From the NCBI RefSeq assembly GCF_013408795.1, contig NZ_JACCCC010000001.1, forward strand, positions 5,580,001 through 5,644,000: a stretch of 64,000 nucleotides of DNA, written 5' to 3'. Below the pieces are notes generated by a model. It made no database searches and was not told the DNA's origin. It saw nothing but the letters and a program-made list of their open reading frames with translations. Positions 1 to 11,503 of this stretch are shown in pieces. Numbering within the stretch: position 1 is the stretch's first letter; the number at the start of each line of letters is the position of its first letter. This stretch comes from Spinactinospora alkalitolerans (GTDB taxonomy: Bacteria > Actinomycetota > Actinomycetes > Streptosporangiales > Streptosporangiaceae). The position numbers were made by a program, and so were the translations under genes.

Positions 1-905
1 TCGAAGATCGGGCCGGAGCGCACGATGAGGTAGACGCCGGCCGTGACCATGGTGGCCGCGTGGATCAGCGCCGAGACCGGGGTCGGGCCCTCCATCGCGT
101 CCAGGAGCCACGCCTGCAGCGGAAGCTGCGCGGACTTGCCGCACGCGCCGAGCAGGAGCAGCAGGCCCACCGCGGTCATGACCGGGCTGCCGGCCTGGTC
201 GGAGGCGTTGAACACCGGGTTGAAGGCGACCGTGCCGAACGTGGTGAACAGCAGCATGATCGCGATCAGCAGGCCGATGTCGCCGACCCGGTTGATCAGG
301 AACGCCTTCTTGGCCGCGACCGCCGCCGACGACTTGTGCTGCCAGAATCCGATGAGCAGGTAGGACGCGAGACCCACGCCCTCCCAGCCCAGGAACAGCA
401 GCGCGTAGTTGTCGGCGAGGACCAGCACCAGCATGGCGGCCACGAACAGGTTCAGGTAGGCGAAGAAGCGCCGCCTGTTCTCGTCGTGCGCCATGTAGCC
501 CACCGAGTAGATGTGGATCAGTGAGCCCACACCGGTGATGAGCAGCGCGAAGGTGATCGACAGCGGGTCCAGCAGCAGGCTGACGTCGGCCCGGAAGTCA
601 CCGGCGGCGATCCACTCGTAGACCGGCACCGAGCGGCTGCGCTCCTCGGGGGCGTACCCCAGCAGCCGGACGAGGGCGAGCACGGCCCAGGCGAAGCTCG
701 CCAGCGACATCGCCACGGCGAGCCAGTGGCCCCACGCGTCGGTGCGTCTGCCGCCCAGCAGCAGGATCGCGGCCCCGGCGAGCGGGAGCGCGATCAGCAG
801 CCAGGCGTAGGAGTGGATCGCCCCGTCGGCGGCCGCGGTGACCGCGTGCGCCTCGGCGGCGAGGTGCCCCGGAGACATCGGGGGCACGCCTGCCATAGAA
901 GACAT
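1..905 (-). CDS. nuoL: NADH-quinone oxidoreductase subunit L (partial, N-terminal 301 residues)
   Basis: Large antiporter-like proton-pumping subunit of respiratory complex I in the cytoplasmic membrane. Only the N-terminal part is inside the window; the gene runs off the left edge. Several hydrophobic helices are visible. The segment around residues 170-185 ([19 protein letters not shown]) carries the family's conserved glutamate near residue 175. [12 protein letters not shown] near residue 285 is the conserved helix motif of this subunit. The ATG at 905 was chosen. A second ATG lies three codons downstream, and no strong ribosome site separates them. The gene begins 23 bp after nuoK and is co-transcribed with the rest of the nuo operon. 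Confidence 0.95.
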   Translation of the reverse strand, partial: MSSMAGVPPMSPGHLAAEAHAVTAAADGAIHSYAWLLIALPLAGAAILLLGGRRTDAWGHWLAVAMSLASFAWAVLALVRLLGYAPEERSRSVPVYEWIAAGDFRADVSLLLDPLSITFALLITGVGSLIHIYSVGYMAHDENRRRFFAYLNLFVAAMLVLVLADNYALLFLGWEGVGLASYLLIGFWQHKSSAAVAAKKAFLINRVGDIGLLIAIMLLFTTFGTVAFNPVFNASDQAGSPVMTAVGLLLLLGACGKSAQLPLQAWLLDAMEGPTPVSALIHAATMVTAGVYLIVRSGPIF

Positions 906-928
906 GAAAGACACTGCCACGCCGCCCT

Positions 929-1228
929 CTAATGCTTCAGCAGGTTGGCGTCATCCACCGACGCCGACCTGCGGGTCCGGAAGATCTGCATGATGATCGC
1001 CAGGCCCACGACGACCTCCGCGGCGGCGACCACCATCACGAAGAAGGCGATGACCTGGCCCTCGATGCCGCCGTGCATCCGTGCGAAGGCGACGAACGCG
1101 AGGTTGCACGCGTTGAGCATCAGCTCCACGCACATGAAGACGATGATCGCGTTGCGCCGCACCAGGACGCCGACGGCGCCGATGCTGAACAGGATCGCCG
1201 CGAGGACGATGTAGTTCATCGGGTCCAT
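929..1228 (-). CDS. nuoK: NADH-quinone oxidoreductase subunit K
   Basis: Small three-helix membrane subunit of complex I (99 residues, the normal length) that takes part in proton translocation. The two family glutamates within helices are visible: E35 in [15 protein letters not shown] and E71 in [12 protein letters not shown]. The ATG at 1228 overlaps the end of nuoJ by 13 bp and has GGGAGG about 10 bp upstream. A second ATG four codons in would give [10 protein letters not shown], also a common start in the family. Subunits J and K overlap as in other actinobacterial nuo operons, which suggests coupled translation. Confidence 0.96.
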   Translation of the reverse strand: MDPMNYIVLAAILFSIGAVGVLVRRNAIIVFMCVELMLNACNLAFVAFARMHGGIEGQVIAFFVMVVAAAEVVVGLAIIMQIFRTRRSASVDDANLLKH

Positions 1229-2142
1229 GAGCGGTCCGCCTCCCGTCCGCCGTTCTCACCGTCGTCGTCGCCGTTGTCGCCGGGAGCGCCGTCGTCACCG
1301 GCCTCGTGCCCCTCCTTGGACCACGCCGAGTCCGACGCGCCTCCGGGGACCGCGCCCGTGCCCAGTCGGATGTCCCTGGGGACCTGCGACTGGTCCCGCG
1401 GGTCGCGCGCCGCGAGCACCGGGTTGAGCGACAGCTCCGAGACCGACCCGTCGGGCAGCAGCGCCGGCATGTCGATCGCGTTGTGCCGCGCGTAGGTGCC
1501 GGGGCCGGGCAGCGGCGTGGGGTGGTCGCCGCGGATGCGCTCCTTGGACATCTCCTTCTGGGTGCGCTTGCGCCGGACGCGCTCGGTGTGCGCCATCACC
1601 AGCCCGCCGAGGACGGCGGTGATGAGCAGCGCGCCGGTGGCCTCGAAGGCGATGATGTAGCGGTAGATGATCTCGCCGGCGATCCACGGGATGCTGCCGC
1701 CCGCCGCGGCGACCCCCGCGTCCAGGCCGACCGGGTCGGCCAGCGTGATGCGGGTCATGCCGGTGGCCACGGCGCCGAGGAAGCAGATGGCGACGACGGC
1801 GGCGAGCAGCCGCTGCCCCTTGATCGTCTCGACGAGGGAGTCCGACGAGGTGACGCCCACGAGCATGAGGACGAACAGGAACAGCATCAGCACCGCGCCG
1901 GTGTAGACGACGATCTGGACGACCATCAGAAACGGCGCCTGGTTGATGCCGTAGAAGACCGCCAGGCCGATCATGACGACGGCCATCATCAGCGCGGAGT
2001 ACACGGCCTTGCGGCTGAACACCACGCCGAGCGCGGCGAGCACCACGATGGTGCCGATGATCCAGAAGGCCGCGCTCTCCCCACCGGAGATGGGGGCCGC
2101 CGCGGGCGCGGTCTGGAGTGGTTGGAGGGCGGTCGCGGTCAC
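1216..2142 (-). CDS. nuoJ: NADH-quinone oxidoreductase subunit J
   Basis: Membrane subunit of complex I, 308 residues if started at the GTG at 2142. That GTG overlaps the nuoI stop codon (GTGA) and reads [10 protein letters not shown]. Five hydrophobic helices fill about residues 25-200 (for example [17 protein letters not shown] and [20 protein letters not shown], with the Tyr-Thr-Gly-Ala motif of the family). The C-terminal hundred residues are a hydrophilic, charged tail ending near EADRSWTR. The tail makes the protein longer than enterobacterial NuoJ but is usual in actinobacteria. An in-frame extension up to 2388 exists but only runs antiparallel through nuoI and is not the start. Confidence 0.94.
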   Translation of the reverse strand: MTATALQPLQTAPAAAPISGGESAAFWIIGTIVVLAALGVVFSRKAVYSALMMAVVMIGLAVFYGINQAPFLMVVQIVVYTGAVLMLFLFVLMLVGVTSSDSLVETIKGQRLLAAVVAICFLGAVATGMTRITLADPVGLDAGVAAAGGSIPWIAGEIIYRYIIAFEATGALLITAVLGGLVMAHTERVRRKRTQKEMSKERIRGDHPTPLPGPGTYARHNAIDMPALLPDGSVSELSLNPVLAARDPRDQSQVPRDIRLGTGAVPGGASDSAWSKEGHEAGDDGAPGDNGDDDGENGGREADRSWTR

Positions 2143-2690
2143 TGAGCGGCCTCGCTCTTCTGCTCCCCGGACCCGGAGGCGGGCGCGCCGTCGCGGCCCA
2201 TCCTGTAGTAGTCCTCCTCGGTCTCGCCGAGCCGCATCGGGTGCGGCGGCGCCTCCATGGCCTCCTGCAGCGGCGCGAGCAGCTGCTCCTTGGTCCAGAT
2301 GAGGCTCTCGCGGTTGTCGTCGGCGAGCTCGTACTCGTTGGTCATCGTCAGCGCGCGGGTCGGGCACGCCTCGACGCACAGCCCGCACAGGATGCAGCGC
2401 AGGTAGTTGATCTGGTAGACGCGGCCGTAGCGCTCACCCGGGGAGAAGCGCTCCTCCTCGGTGTTGTCGCCGCCCTCGACGTAGATGGCGTCGGCGGGGC
2501 AGGCCCAGGCGCACAGCTCGCACCCGATGCACTTCTCCAGGCCGTCGGGCCAGCGGTTGAGCTGGTGACGCCCGTGGAAGCGCGGCATCGTGGGCGGCTT
2601 CACCTCGGGATACTCGATCGTCGGCACCTTCTTGAACATGGTGTGGAAGGTGACGCCGAACCCTTTGACGGGGTTGAGCCAATCAAGCAC
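2139..2690 (-). CDS. nuoI: NADH-quinone oxidoreductase subunit I (2x[4Fe-4S] ferredoxin-like)
   Basis: Peripheral-arm subunit of complex I that carries clusters N6a and N6b and passes electrons to NuoB and quinone. Two canonical CxxCxxCxxxCP motifs are present: C54, C57, C60, C64 and C99, C102, C105, C109. The length of 183 residues fits the family, with an acidic C-terminal tail typical of actinobacteria. The ATG at 2690 overlaps the end of nuoH by 8 bp. The stop at 2139 overlaps the GTG start of nuoJ. Confidence 0.97.
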   Translation of the reverse strand: MLDWLNPVKGFGVTFHTMFKKVPTIEYPEVKPPTMPRFHGRHQLNRWPDGLEKCIGCELCAWACPADAIYVEGGDNTEEERFSPGERYGRVYQINYLRCILCGLCVEACPTRALTMTNEYELADDNRESLIWTKEQLLAPLQEAMEAPPHPMRLGETEEDYYRMGRDGAPASGSGEQKSEAAQ

Positions 2691-4059
2691 CGGTAACCTC
2701 CTCCCGCTTGCCGGTCGCGGCCGGTGGGGTCGTACGGGGTTCCTCCGCCGCCACGCTGCTGCCGTAGTGCGGAGCGTTCATGGGTGGCACGGGGAAACCG
2801 CCGTGCATCGGGTCCTCGCGCATCGCTTGGACCTCCTTGGCGTTCTCTTCGGCCTCCTCGGACCGCCTGCGCTCGGCCGCCCTGCCCCACGCGAGGAACG
2901 CCGCCAGGATCGCCACGAAGAACACCGCGACGACGGTGCCGGTGACGACCGGGGAGTAGCCCTCGTTGCGCAGCACCCGCAGGACCGCGACCGCGGTGAT
3001 CCAGACGAGCTGCACGGGGATGAGGATCTTCCAGCCGAGCTGCATGAGCTGGTCGTAGCGGACCCGGGGCAGCGATCCGCGCAACCAGATGAACATGAAC
3101 ATGACGGCCATGAACTTGAGCAGCCACCACAGCGCGGGCCACCAGGCCTCGTTGGCGCCGGCCCAGAACATGGTGATGGGCGGCGGCGCGTGGTAGCCGC
3201 CGAGGAAGAGCGTGACCGACAGCGCCGCGACGGTGACCATGTTGACGTACTCGGCGAGGAAGAACATCGTGAACTTCATCGAGGAGTACTCGGTCATGAA
3301 GCCGCCGACGAGTTCGCCCTCGCCCTCGGCGAGGTCGAAGGGCAGCCGGTTGGTCTCGCCCACCATCGTGATCAGGTAGATCACGAACGACGGGAACAGC
3401 ACGATCGCGAACCAGACGGGCTGCTGGGCCTCGACGATGCCCGAGGTGCTCAACGTCCCGGAGTAGATGAACACCGCCACGAACGACAGGCCCATCGCGA
3501 TCTCGTAGCTGATCACCTGCGCCGACGCGCGCAGCCCGCCGAGCAGCGGGTACGGGGAGCGCGACGACCACCCGGCGAGCACGATGCCGTAGACGCCGAT
3601 CGACGCGGTGGCCAGGACCAGCAGCACCGCGACCGGCAGGTCGGTCAACTGCAGCCGGGTCTGCACCCCGAACATCGACACCTCGGGTCCGATCGGGATC
3701 ACCGCGAACGCGATGAACGCCGGGATCGCCGAGACCATGGGCGCCGCGATGTAGACGACCTTGTCGACGCTGCGCGGGATGAGGTCTTCCTTCAGCGACA
3801 GCTTCACGCCGTCGGCCAGCGACTGCAGCAGGCCCCAGGGGCCGAACCGGTTGGGGCCGTGGCGCTGCTGCATCCGGCCCATGATCTTGCGATCCGCCAT
3901 GATCATCATCAGCACGCAGAGCATGAGGAAGACGAAGATCGCGACGGCCTTGATCAGGATGATCCACCACGGGTCGGAGCCGAACGCCTCCAGTCCCGGT
4001 TCGGCCGCCAGGGACACCCCGTCCCCGACGGTCAGGGGCGTCAGCGGAATGGACATCAC
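2683..4059 (-). CDS. nuoH: NADH-quinone oxidoreductase subunit H
   Basis: Membrane subunit at the junction of the two arms of complex I, forming part of the quinone chamber. The 458 residues include eight or more hydrophobic helices. Family landmarks are visible: [20 protein letters not shown] near residues 70-90, and the loop [19 protein letters not shown] near 255-275, whose acidic residues are conserved in the quinone site. A C-terminal hydrophilic tail of about 70 residues (after [17 protein letters not shown]) is typical of actinobacterial NuoH. The ATG at 4059 overlaps the nuoG stop (ATGA). Confidence 0.96.
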   Translation of the reverse strand: MMSIPLTPLTVGDGVSLAAEPGLEAFGSDPWWIILIKAVAIFVFLMLCVLMMIMADRKIMGRMQQRHGPNRFGPWGLLQSLADGVKLSLKEDLIPRSVDKVVYIAAPMVSAIPAFIAFAVIPIGPEVSMFGVQTRLQLTDLPVAVLLVLATASIGVYGIVLAGWSSRSPYPLLGGLRASAQVISYEIAMGLSFVAVFIYSGTLSTSGIVEAQQPVWFAIVLFPSFVIYLITMVGETNRLPFDLAEGEGELVGGFMTEYSSMKFTMFFLAEYVNMVTVAALSVTLFLGGYHAPPPITMFWAGANEAWWPALWWLLKFMAVMFMFIWLRGSLPRVRYDQLMQLGWKILIPVQLVWITAVAVLRVLRNEGYSPVVTGTVVAVFFVAILAAFLAWGRAAERRRSEEAEENAKEVQAMREDPMHGGFPVPPMNAPHYGSSVAAEEPRTTPPAATGKREEVTGA

Positions 4060-6542
4060 TCTTCGCTCCCAGTACTCGTTGCGGCGCCGACCGCGGCGGA
4101 CTCGGGCGCCAGGGCCACGACCGCCCCGGCCCCGACGCCGAGGTCCCGCCGTACGGCGCAGTCATGGGCGTTGGCGGGCAGCCACACCACGCGGTCCGGC
4201 ATCTCGGTGACGACGGCCGGCACCCGCACCGATCCGCGGTCGCCGGTGATCCGCAGGCCCCCGCCATCGGCGAGCCCGATCTCGGCGGCCGTCGCCGCGG
4301 AGATCCGGGCGACGGCGGGCCGCGCGGTCCCGGCGAGGTAGGGCTCGCCGTCCTCCATCCGGCCCCGGCCCAGGAGCTGGCTCCAGGTGGCCAGCACGGC
4401 CTGCCCCGGCTCCGGCGCGGCGGCGGGCGCGGGCCGGCTGAGCGGGTCGGGGACCCGGGCTCCGCTCCAGGTGCCGAGCTCGCCGAGCTCGCGGCGGGCC
4501 GCCGCGGCGTCGGGCAGCCCGAGGTGCACGTCCATCTCGTCGGCGATCGCGGCGAGCACGCGCAGGTCGGAGAGGACGCCGGGCACCTTCAGCGCGTCGC
4601 CGAACGGCTTGCCGCGGCCCTCCCAGTTGACGAACGTCCCGGACTTCTCGGCGACCGCGGCCACGGGGAGCACGACGTCGGCGCGGTCGGTGACGTCGCT
4701 GGCCCGCAGCTCCAGGCTGACGATGAACGGGACCCGCGCCAATGCGGCGCGGGCGCCGTCGGGGTCGGGCAGGTCGTCGAGCTCGACGCCCGCGACGAGT
4801 AGCGCGTCCAGCTCACCGGCGGCGGCCGCGGCCAGGATCGCCGCGCTGTCGCGGCCCTCCTCGGCCGGCAGGTCGCCGACCGACCAGAGCCGGGCCACCT
4901 CGGCGCGGGCCGTCGCGTCGGTGACGGGACGGCCGGCCGGCAGCAGGTTGGGCAACGCGCCCGCCTCGACGGCGCCGCGCTCCCCCGCCCTGCGCGGGAC
5001 CCAGGCCGTCCGGGCGCCGGTGCGGTCGGCCAACCGCGCCACCGACGACAGCGCGCCGGGGATCTCGGCGAGCCGCTCACCGGCGAGGATGATCGCCCCG
5101 GAGGCCCGCAGCGCCTCCATCGCACCGGGCTCGACCTCGCCCAGCTCGTTGAGGACCTCCGGCTCCCGCCCCGGCGCGGCCGGGACGAGGGTGCCGTTGA
5201 CCTTGGCCAGGCCGCGGCTGGCGTGCGGGGCCAGCGAGTAGACCTTCAGTCCGTTCTTGCGGGCCGCCTTGCGCAGCCGCAGGAAGATGATCGGGACCTC
5301 GTCCTCGGGCTCGACGCCGGCCAGCAGGACCGCGGGGGCCCGCTCCAGGTCGGCGTAGGTGACGTCGATCCCGGTGCCCGCGACCCGCGCGGCCAGGAAC
5401 TCGGCCTCCTCGGCGGTGTGCGCGCGGGCCCGCATGTCGACGTCGTTGGTGCGCAGCGCGACCCTGGCGAACTTCGCGTAGGCGTAGGAATCCTCCAGGG
5501 TGAGCCGACCGCCGGTGAGGACGCCGACGCGGCCGGTGCGGCCCGCGCGGGCGAGCCCCCGGGCCGCGACGCTCAGCGCCTCGGGCCACGACGCGGTCTC
5601 CAGCGCGCGGCTCTCGTCGTCGCGGACCAGCGGGTGGGTGAGCCGGTCGGGCTGCGTGGCGTAGGTGAACGCCCAGCGGCCCTTGTCGCAGTTCCACTCC
5701 TCGTTGACCTGCGGGTCGTCGCCGGCGAGCCGCCGGGTGACCTTGCCGCGCCGGTGGTCGGTGCGCAGGCTGCATCCGGCCGAGCAGTGCTCGCACACGC
5801 TCGGGGTGGACACGAGGTCGAACGGGCGGGACCGGAACCGGTAGGCGGCGCCGGTCAGCGCGCCCACCGGGCAGATCTGCACGGTGTTGCCGGAGAAGTA
5901 GGACTGGAAGGGCTGGCCTTCGGCGATGCCGACCTGCTCCTCGGCCCCGCGCTCCAGCAGCTCGATGAACGGGTCGCCGGCGATCTGCGCGGAGAAGCGG
6001 GTGCAGCGCGCGCACTGGATGCAGCGCTCGCGGTCCAGCAGCACCTGCGTCGACAGCGCGATCGGCTTGGGGAAGGTCCGCTTGGTCTCGGCGAAGCGGG
6101 TCTCGCCCTGCCCGGTGGACATCGCCTGGTTCTGCAGCGGGCACTCGCCGCCCTTGTCGCAGACCGGGCAGTCCAGCGGGTGGTTGATGAGCAGGAACTC
6201 CATCATCCCGCGCTGCGCCTTCTCGGCCACCGGGGAGGTCAGTTGGGTCTTGACGACCATGCCCTCCATGACGGTGGTGGTGCAGGACGCCTGCGGCTTG
6301 GGCATCGCCCGCCCGTTGCCGGCGTCGGGGACCTCCACCAGGCACTGCCGGCACGCGCCGACCGGGTCGAGCAGCGGGTGGTCGCAGAACCGGGGGATCT
6401 GGATGCCCAGGAGCTCGGCGGCGCGGATGATCAGGGTGCCCTTGGGGACCTTGACCTCGAATCCGTCGATGGTGACGGTGATGAGGTCCTCCGGCGGCAC
6501 CGCAGGGGTCCCGCCCGAGGTCGTGTTGGTCGTGACGGTCAT
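4056..6542 (-). CDS. nuoG: NADH-quinone oxidoreductase subunit G
   Basis: Largest peripheral subunit of complex I (828 residues), carrying several iron-sulfur clusters. A [2Fe-2S] domain holds C53, C64, C67 and C87. The His-Cys motif [14 protein letters not shown] holds H121, C125, C128 and C134. A [4Fe-4S] set begins at C174, C177 and C180, and CEHCSAGCS marks the additional N7-type cluster seen in some bacteria. The rest is a molybdopterin-oxidoreductase-like fold without an obvious cofactor role. The ATG at 6542 ([11 protein letters not shown]) follows GGAGGAGCGCG. It overlaps the stop of a 46-codon ORF that separates it from nuoF. In-frame codons upstream of this ATG are antisense noise. 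Confidence 0.95.
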   Translation of the reverse strand: MTVTTNTTSGGTPAVPPEDLITVTIDGFEVKVPKGTLIIRAAELLGIQIPRFCDHPLLDPVGACRQCLVEVPDAGNGRAMPKPQASCTTTVMEGMVVKTQLTSPVAEKAQRGMMEFLLINHPLDCPVCDKGGECPLQNQAMSTGQGETRFAETKRTFPKPIALSTQVLLDRERCIQCARCTRFSAQIAGDPFIELLERGAEEQVGIAEGQPFQSYFSGNTVQICPVGALTGAAYRFRSRPFDLVSTPSVCEHCSAGCSLRTDHRRGKVTRRLAGDDPQVNEEWNCDKGRWAFTYATQPDRLTHPLVRDDESRALETASWPEALSVAARGLARAGRTGRVGVLTGGRLTLEDSYAYAKFARVALRTNDVDMRARAHTAEEAEFLAARVAGTGIDVTYADLERAPAVLLAGVEPEDEVPIIFLRLRKAARKNGLKVYSLAPHASRGLAKVNGTLVPAAPGREPEVLNELGEVEPGAMEALRASGAIILAGERLAEIPGALSSVARLADRTGARTAWVPRRAGERGAVEAGALPNLLPAGRPVTDATARAEVARLWSVGDLPAEEGRDSAAILAAAAAGELDALLVAGVELDDLPDPDGARAALARVPFIVSLELRASDVTDRADVVLPVAAVAEKSGTFVNWEGRGKPFGDALKVPGVLSDLRVLAAIADEMDVHLGLPDAAAARRELGELGTWSGARVPDPLSRPAPAAAPEPGQAVLATWSQLLGRGRMEDGEPYLAGTARPAVARISAATAAEIGLADGGGLRITGDRGSVRVPAVVTEMPDRVVWLPANAHDCAVRRDLGVGAGAVVALAPESAAVGAATSTGSEE

Positions 6543-6748
6543 CGCGCTCCTCCCCACACCGTGGACTTCGCGTGGTCGAACGGGCAGCCACCCTGTTCGA
6601 GGTGGTCGATGCGGTGCTCTCCCGCGCGGGGGGACGACCCCCCGGACCCCCCGGCGTGGCGGGCGTGGATCGTCGTCATCGCGCTCCTCCCCACACCGTG
6701 GACTTCGCGTGGTCGAACGGGCAGCCACCCTGTTCGAGGTGGTCGATG
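6538..6748. repeat. 74-bp perfect direct repeat spanning the nuoF 3' end and the nuoG start signals
   Basis: Positions 6538-6611 and 6675-6748 are identical over 74 bp (offset 137 bp) and are separated by a 63-bp unique spacer. Each copy holds, on the minus strand, the last 23 codons of nuoF ([19 protein letters not shown] and onward) and the stop. It also holds the ribosome-binding site GGAGGAGCGCG and an ATGA junction. The spacer contains a GC hairpin, GGGGGG-ACGA-CCCCCC. The perfect identity suggests a recent local duplication. Confidence 0.95.
6539..6679 (-). CDS. 46-codon ORF between nuoF and nuoG created by a tail duplication
   Basis: The frame starts at the ATG at 6679, which overlaps the nuoF stop (ATGA), and ends with a TGA overlapping the nuoG ATG. 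Its first 23 codons ([20 protein letters not shown] and onward) come from the repeat spacer. Its last 23 residues are an exact copy of the NuoF C-terminus. It has the same SD as nuoG would have. No known domain is present. It is either a translated linker that keeps nuoF and nuoG coupled after the duplication, or a by-product without a function. Translation is inferred from the start/stop coupling and SD, not proven. Confidence 0.5.
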   Translation of the reverse strand: MTTIHARHAGGSGGSSPRAGEHRIDHLEQGGCPFDHAKSTVWGGAR

Positions 6749-7974
6749 TACTCCTGCCGGAAGTACTTGATCGACGACGTCACCGGGCTGGTCGCGCCGT
6801 CGCCGAGGGCGCAGAAGGAGCGGCCGAGCAGGTTGTCGCAGATGTCGAGCAGCTTGTCGAGGTCGGCCTCGGTGCCCTGCCCGTTCTCCAGCCGGTCCAG
6901 GACCTGCACCATCCAGAAGTTGCCCTCGCGGCACGGCGTGCACTTGCCGCAGGACTCGTGGGCGTAGAACTGGATCCAGCGGCCCACGGCGCGCACCACG
7001 CAGGTGGTGTCGTCGAAGATCTGCAGCGCGCGGGTGCCCAGCATCGAGCCCGCGGCCCCGACCGACTCGAAGTCCAGCGGGGTGTCGAGGTGCTCGGCCG
7101 TGAAGATCGGCGTCGAGGAGCCGCCCGGCGTCCAGAACTTCAGTTCGTGGCCGGCCCGGACGCCCCCGGCCATGTCGAGCAGTTCGCGCAGCGTGACGCC
7201 GAGCGGGGCCTCGTACTGGCCGGGCCGGGTGACGTGCCCGGACAGGGAGAAGAAACCGAAGCCGGCGGACTTCTCGGTGCCCATGGCGGTGAACCACTCG
7301 GTTCCGTTGGCCACGATGCTCGGCACGCTGGCGATCGACTCGACGTTGTTCACCACGGTCGGCGAGGCGTAGAGGCCGGCCACCGCGGGAAACGGGGGCT
7401 TGAGCCGGGGCTGGCCCCGGTAGCCCTCCAGCGAGTCCAGCAGCGCGGTCTCCTCGCCGCAGATGTAGGCGCCGGCCCCGGCGTGCACCACGACGTCGAG
7501 GTCGAAGCCCGAGCCGAGGACGTCCTTGCCGAGCAGGCCGGCCTCGTAGGCCTCGGCGACGGCGTGCCGCACCCGCCGGATGACGTGCAGCACCTCGCCC
7601 CGCACGTAGATGAAGGCCAGGTTGCTCTTGATCGCGTAGGAGGCGATCGCGACGCCCTCGACCAACGAGTGCGGGTTGGCCAGCATCAGCGGGATGTCCT
7701 TGCAGGTCCCGGGCTCGGACTCGTCGGCGTTGACCACGAGGTAGCGCGGGTTGGGGTTGTCCTTGGGCAGGAAGCCCCACTTCATGCCGGTGGGGAAGCC
7801 CGCGCCGCCGCGGCCGCGCAGCCCCGAGGACTTCACCATCTCCACCAGCGCGTCCGGCTGCATGCCCAGCGCGGTGCGCAGCGCCCGGTAGCCGCCGTCC
7901 TCGCGGTAGGCGCTCAGGGTGAAGGAGTCGGGCCGGTCCCAGTTCTTGGACAGGACCGGGGTCAGGGTGGTCAC
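6676..7974 (-). CDS. nuoF: NADH-quinone oxidoreductase subunit F (FMN and NADH binding)
   Basis: NADH-oxidising flavoprotein subunit of complex I, 432 residues. The glycine-rich NADH/FMN motif [10 protein letters not shown] lies at 54-63. FMN-binding residues are in [12 protein letters not shown] near 92, and [14 protein letters not shown] lies near 180. The N3 [4Fe-4S] ligands are CGKCTPC (C342, C345, C348) and C388. The ATG at 7974 overlaps the nuoE stop. The C-terminal 23 codons are repeated exactly downstream (see the 74-bp repeat), so the true end is the first TGA at 6676-6678. Confidence 0.97.
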   Translation of the reverse strand: MTTLTPVLSKNWDRPDSFTLSAYREDGGYRALRTALGMQPDALVEMVKSSGLRGRGGAGFPTGMKWGFLPKDNPNPRYLVVNADESEPGTCKDIPLMLANPHSLVEGVAIASYAIKSNLAFIYVRGEVLHVIRRVRHAVAEAYEAGLLGKDVLGSGFDLDVVVHAGAGAYICGEETALLDSLEGYRGQPRLKPPFPAVAGLYASPTVVNNVESIASVPSIVANGTEWFTAMGTEKSAGFGFFSLSGHVTRPGQYEAPLGVTLRELLDMAGGVRAGHELKFWTPGGSSTPIFTAEHLDTPLDFESVGAAGSMLGTRALQIFDDTTCVVRAVGRWIQFYAHESCGKCTPCREGNFWMVQVLDRLENGQGTEADLDKLLDICDNLLGRSFCALGDGATSPVTSSIKYFRQEYIDHLEQGGCPFDHAKSTVWGGAR

Positions 7975-8678
7975 TGCTGGCCCTCCTCATCGGCCGCCTT
8001 GGGCGGCAGGTTCGCGGGATCGGGCGCGGCCCAGCCCCGTTCGCGGGCCAGCTTCAGGCCGGTCAGCGACGGTTCACCGGCCTGCACGCCCTCGGCGCCG
8101 CGGCCGTCGGGGAACCCGGCCAGCACGCGGGAGGCCTGCTTCCAGGTGCACAGCGACCCGGGGCCGCGGGTCGGCCGGACGTCGCTGCCCAGGCGCAGGT
8201 CGTCGACCAGGCGCTTGGCGGACTCGGGGGTCTGGTTGTCGAAGAACTCCCAGTTGACCATGACGACCGGCGCGAAGTCGCAGGCCGCGTTGCACTCGAT
8301 GTGCTCCAGCGAGACCCTGCCGTCCTCGGTGGCCTCGTCGTTGCCGACCCCCAGGTGCTCCTTGAGCTCGGCGAAGATCTCGTCGCCGCCCATCACCGCG
8401 CACAGCGTGTTCGTGCAGACGCCGACGTGGTAGTCGCCGACGGGCCGCCGCTTGTACATCGTGTAGAACGTCGCGACCGCGGTGACCTCGGCGGTGGTGA
8501 TGCCCAACTGCTCGGCGCAGAACGCGATGCCGCTGGAGCTGACGAAGCCCTCCTCCGCCTGCACCAGGTGCAGCAGGGGCAGCAGCGCCGAGCGCTGCCG
8601 CGGGTAGCGGGCGACGATCTCCTTGGCGTCGACCTCCAGTCGCGCGCGGACCTCGTCGGTGAAGGTGTTCGTGCTCAC
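7971..8678 (-). CDS. nuoE: NADH-quinone oxidoreductase subunit E
   Basis: Thioredoxin-like [2Fe-2S] (N1a) subunit of the NADH dehydrogenase module. Ligands are C88, C93, C129 and C133 in VGVCTNTLC and IECNAACDF. The conserved FYTMY lies at 71-75. At 235 residues it carries a C-terminal extension (from about 165, ending DEEGQQ) longer than the enterobacterial protein, as is common in actinobacteria. It overlaps nuoD and nuoF by 4 bp each. Confidence 0.96.
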   Translation of the reverse strand: MSTNTFTDEVRARLEVDAKEIVARYPRQRSALLPLLHLVQAEEGFVSSSGIAFCAEQLGITTAEVTAVATFYTMYKRRPVGDYHVGVCTNTLCAVMGGDEIFAELKEHLGVGNDEATEDGRVSLEHIECNAACDFAPVVMVNWEFFDNQTPESAKRLVDDLRLGSDVRPTRGPGSLCTWKQASRVLAGFPDGRGAEGVQAGEPSLTGLKLARERGWAAPDPANLPPKAADEEGQQ

Positions 8679-9967
8679 CTGTCAACGCCTCCCATCACGG
8701 GGTCGATGCTGGCCACCGCCGCGACGACGTCGGCCACCGTGCCTCCCTCGCACATCGCGGCCACCGCCTGCAGGTGGGTGAACGAGGGGTCGCGGAAGTG
8801 CACCCGGTACGGGCGCGGCCCGCCGTCGCTGACCGCGAGGCAGCCCAGCTCGCCCTTCGCGCTCTCCACCGACGCGTAGGCCTGCCCCGGCGGGACCCGG
8901 AAGCCCTCGGTGACGAGCTTGAAGTGGTGGATGAGCGCCTCCATCGAGCCGCCCATGATGTGCGCGATGTGGTCGGGCGAGTTGCCCAGGCCGTCGGGGC
9001 CGAGGGCCAACTGCGCCGGCCAGCCGATCTTGGCGTCCTCGATCATCACCGGTCCGGGCCGCAGCCGGTCCAGGCACTGCTCGATGATCCGCAGGCTCTG
9101 CTCCATCTCGGCGACGCGCACCCGGTAGCGGGCGTAGACGTCGCAGCCGTCGGAGACCGGGACGTCGAACTCGTAGTTCTCGTAGCCGCAGTAGGGCTTG
9201 GCCTTGCGCAGGTCCCAGGCCAGGCCCGAGGCGCGCAGCAGCGGGCCGGTGGCCCCCAGCGCCATGCACCCGGCGAGGTCGAGGTGGGCGACGTCGCGGG
9301 TGCGCTTGAGGTACAGCGGGTTCTCGTCCAGGAGTTTGCGCATGACCGTGATGCGCTTGGGCATCTCGGTCAGCAGCTCCTTGATCTTGCCGACCGCGCC
9401 GGCCGGGAGGTCCTGGGCCACGCCGCCGGGGCGGACGTAGGCGTGGTTCATCCGCAGGCCGGTGACCATCTCGAAGATGTCGAGGACCATCTCCCGCTCG
9501 CGGAAGCCGTTCGTCATGATCGTGGTCGCGCCGAGCTCCATCCCGAACGTCGCCATCGCCACGAAGTGCGAGGACATCCGGTTGAGCTCCATCATGAGCA
9601 CGCGGATGACGTCGGCCCGCTCGGGGATCCGCTCGGTGATGCCCAGGAGCCTCTCGACGGCCAGGCAGTAGGCCGTCTCGTTGAACATCGGCATGAGGTA
9701 GTCCATGCGGGTCACGAACGTGGTGCCCTGCGTCCACGTCCGGTACTCCATGTTCTTCTCGATACCGGTGTGCAGGTAGCCGATGCCGACCCGGGCGTCG
9801 GTGACGGTCTCGCCGTCCAGGGTCAGGATGAGCCGCAGCACGCCGTGCGTGGACGGGTGCTGGGGACCCATGTTGACCACGAGGCGCTCGGCGCCGCCCT
9901 TCTGCGCGGCGGCGACGACCTCATCCCAGTCGCCGCCCGAAGCATCGACGTAGGTCTCGGTACCCAT
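8675..9967 (-). CDS. nuoD: NADH-quinone oxidoreductase subunit D
   Basis: 49-kDa-type subunit of complex I that forms the quinone site with NuoB. Landmarks are [15 protein letters not shown] near residue 30, [16 protein letters not shown] near 60, and [12 protein letters not shown] mid-protein. The C-terminal region VESAKGELG and DPSFTHLQ is also present. The ATG at 9967 (MGTETYVD) was preferred because AGGAGG sits 11-12 bp upstream. A GTG at 9979, four codons earlier, directly abuts that SD and is less likely. Length 430 residues. nuoC ends 103 bp upstream. Confidence 0.95.
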   Translation of the reverse strand: MGTETYVDASGGDWDEVVAAAQKGGAERLVVNMGPQHPSTHGVLRLILTLDGETVTDARVGIGYLHTGIEKNMEYRTWTQGTTFVTRMDYLMPMFNETAYCLAVERLLGITERIPERADVIRVLMMELNRMSSHFVAMATFGMELGATTIMTNGFREREMVLDIFEMVTGLRMNHAYVRPGGVAQDLPAGAVGKIKELLTEMPKRITVMRKLLDENPLYLKRTRDVAHLDLAGCMALGATGPLLRASGLAWDLRKAKPYCGYENYEFDVPVSDGCDVYARYRVRVAEMEQSLRIIEQCLDRLRPGPVMIEDAKIGWPAQLALGPDGLGNSPDHIAHIMGGSMEALIHHFKLVTEGFRVPPGQAYASVESAKGELGCLAVSDGGPRPYRVHFRDPSFTHLQAVAAMCEGGTVADVVAAVASIDPVMGGVDR

Positions 9968-10070
9968 GGTCGCGCTCACCTCCTCACTCCCTTCGCCGTC
10001 AAGGCGTACACGCTCCGCGAGGGGGCATCGGCGACTCCGCCCGCTCGTCGGCTCGGCGCTCCGGTCGTCG

Positions 10071-10825
10071 TCACGCGTACGACCTCCGCTCGTCCGGCGG
10101 CGGAATCTTGGCGCCCCGGTACTCCACCGGAATCCCGCCCAATGGGTAGTCCTTGCGCTGCGGGTGGCCGTGCCAGTCGTCGGGCATCTGGATGCGGGTC
10201 AGTCCGGGGTGGCCGTCGAAGACGATTCCGAAGAAGTCGTAGGTCTCGCGCTCGTGCCAGTCGTTCGTGGGGTAGACCTCCACGATCGAGGGGACGTGCG
10301 GGTCGGCGTCGGGGCAGCCGACCTCCAGCCGGATCTCGCGGTTGTGCGTGATCGACCGCATCTCATAGACCGCGTGCAGTTCCCGGCCCGTGTCGCTGGG
10401 GTAGTGCACGCCGGTGACGCCCAGGCACAGCTCGAAGCGCAGGGCGGGGTCGTCGCGCAGCCGCCGCGCCACGTCGCGCAGGCTCTCCCTGCGGACGTGG
10501 AAGGTGAGCTCGCCGCGGTCCACCACGACCCGCTCGATCGCGCCGTCGAAGTCGCCGCCCGCCTCCTTGAGCGCCTGCCCCAGCGCGTCGGCGACCTCGT
10601 CGAAGTGCGCGGTGCGCGGGTCGTCGGGGTCGGTGAAGGGGCGCTCGGAGCCCAGGGGCGCCGAACCCCTGACGGCGAGCCCCCCGTATCCTGAGGTGTC
10701 GCCCGAGGTCCTGGCGCCGAACATGCCCTGGCGCACCACGGGGGAACTGAGACGTTCCTCACCCGCCCGCTCGGGCGGGTTTCCCTCTTCGCCTAGGTTA
10801 GGCTTACCTTCATGGCTGTTGGGGC

Positions 10826-10829
<4 letters not shown>
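10071..10829 (-). CDS. nuoC: NADH-quinone oxidoreductase subunit C
   Basis: 30-kDa-type peripheral subunit of complex I, 252 residues. The actinobacterial signature [17 protein letters not shown] lies at 35-51. The family motif [20 protein letters not shown] lies near 190-210, and RKDYPLGG near the C-terminus. The ATG at 10829 overlaps the nuoB stop (ATGA). The first 35 residues are a variable leader that contains a near-consensus iron-box sequence and a 9-bp GC hairpin in the DNA. Confidence 0.95.
10793..10811. promoter_or_regulatory. IdeR/DtxR-type iron box inside the nuoC 5' coding region
   Basis: The 19-bp sequence CTAGGTTAGGCTTACCTTC has the core AGGTTAGGCTTACCT (10795-10809). The core fits the AGGTWAGSCTWACCT palindrome of the actinobacterial iron regulator at all 15 positions. 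It lies 18-36 bp inside nuoC (codons 7-13). Next to it is a hairpin ACCCGCCCG-CT-CGGGCGGGT (10771-10790 region). Binding is inferred only from the match. The box could act on an internal promoter or as a roadblock, or it could be chance. Confidence 0.45.
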
Positions 10830-11383
<554 letters not shown>

Positions 11384-11503
11384 CCGGCGAACCCCCTTTC
11401 CGGTTGTTCGATCTCTTCGGTGTCTTCGGTGTCACCGGGAGTGGGCGCCCGCGGCGGCGCGCACCCCGGCCCCGATCCCTCACGCCTGCGTCCATCGGCT
11501 CCC

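Noticed and set aside
2590-4341. 583-codon open frame on the plus strand
   Set aside because: Antisense to nuoH and nuoI with Glu/Arg/His repeats of shadow type; nuoH is certain on the other strand.
10771-10790. Hairpin in nuoC as an intrinsic terminator
   Set aside because: It lies inside the coding region, has no real T-run on the operon strand, and the downstream genes are clearly co-transcribed.
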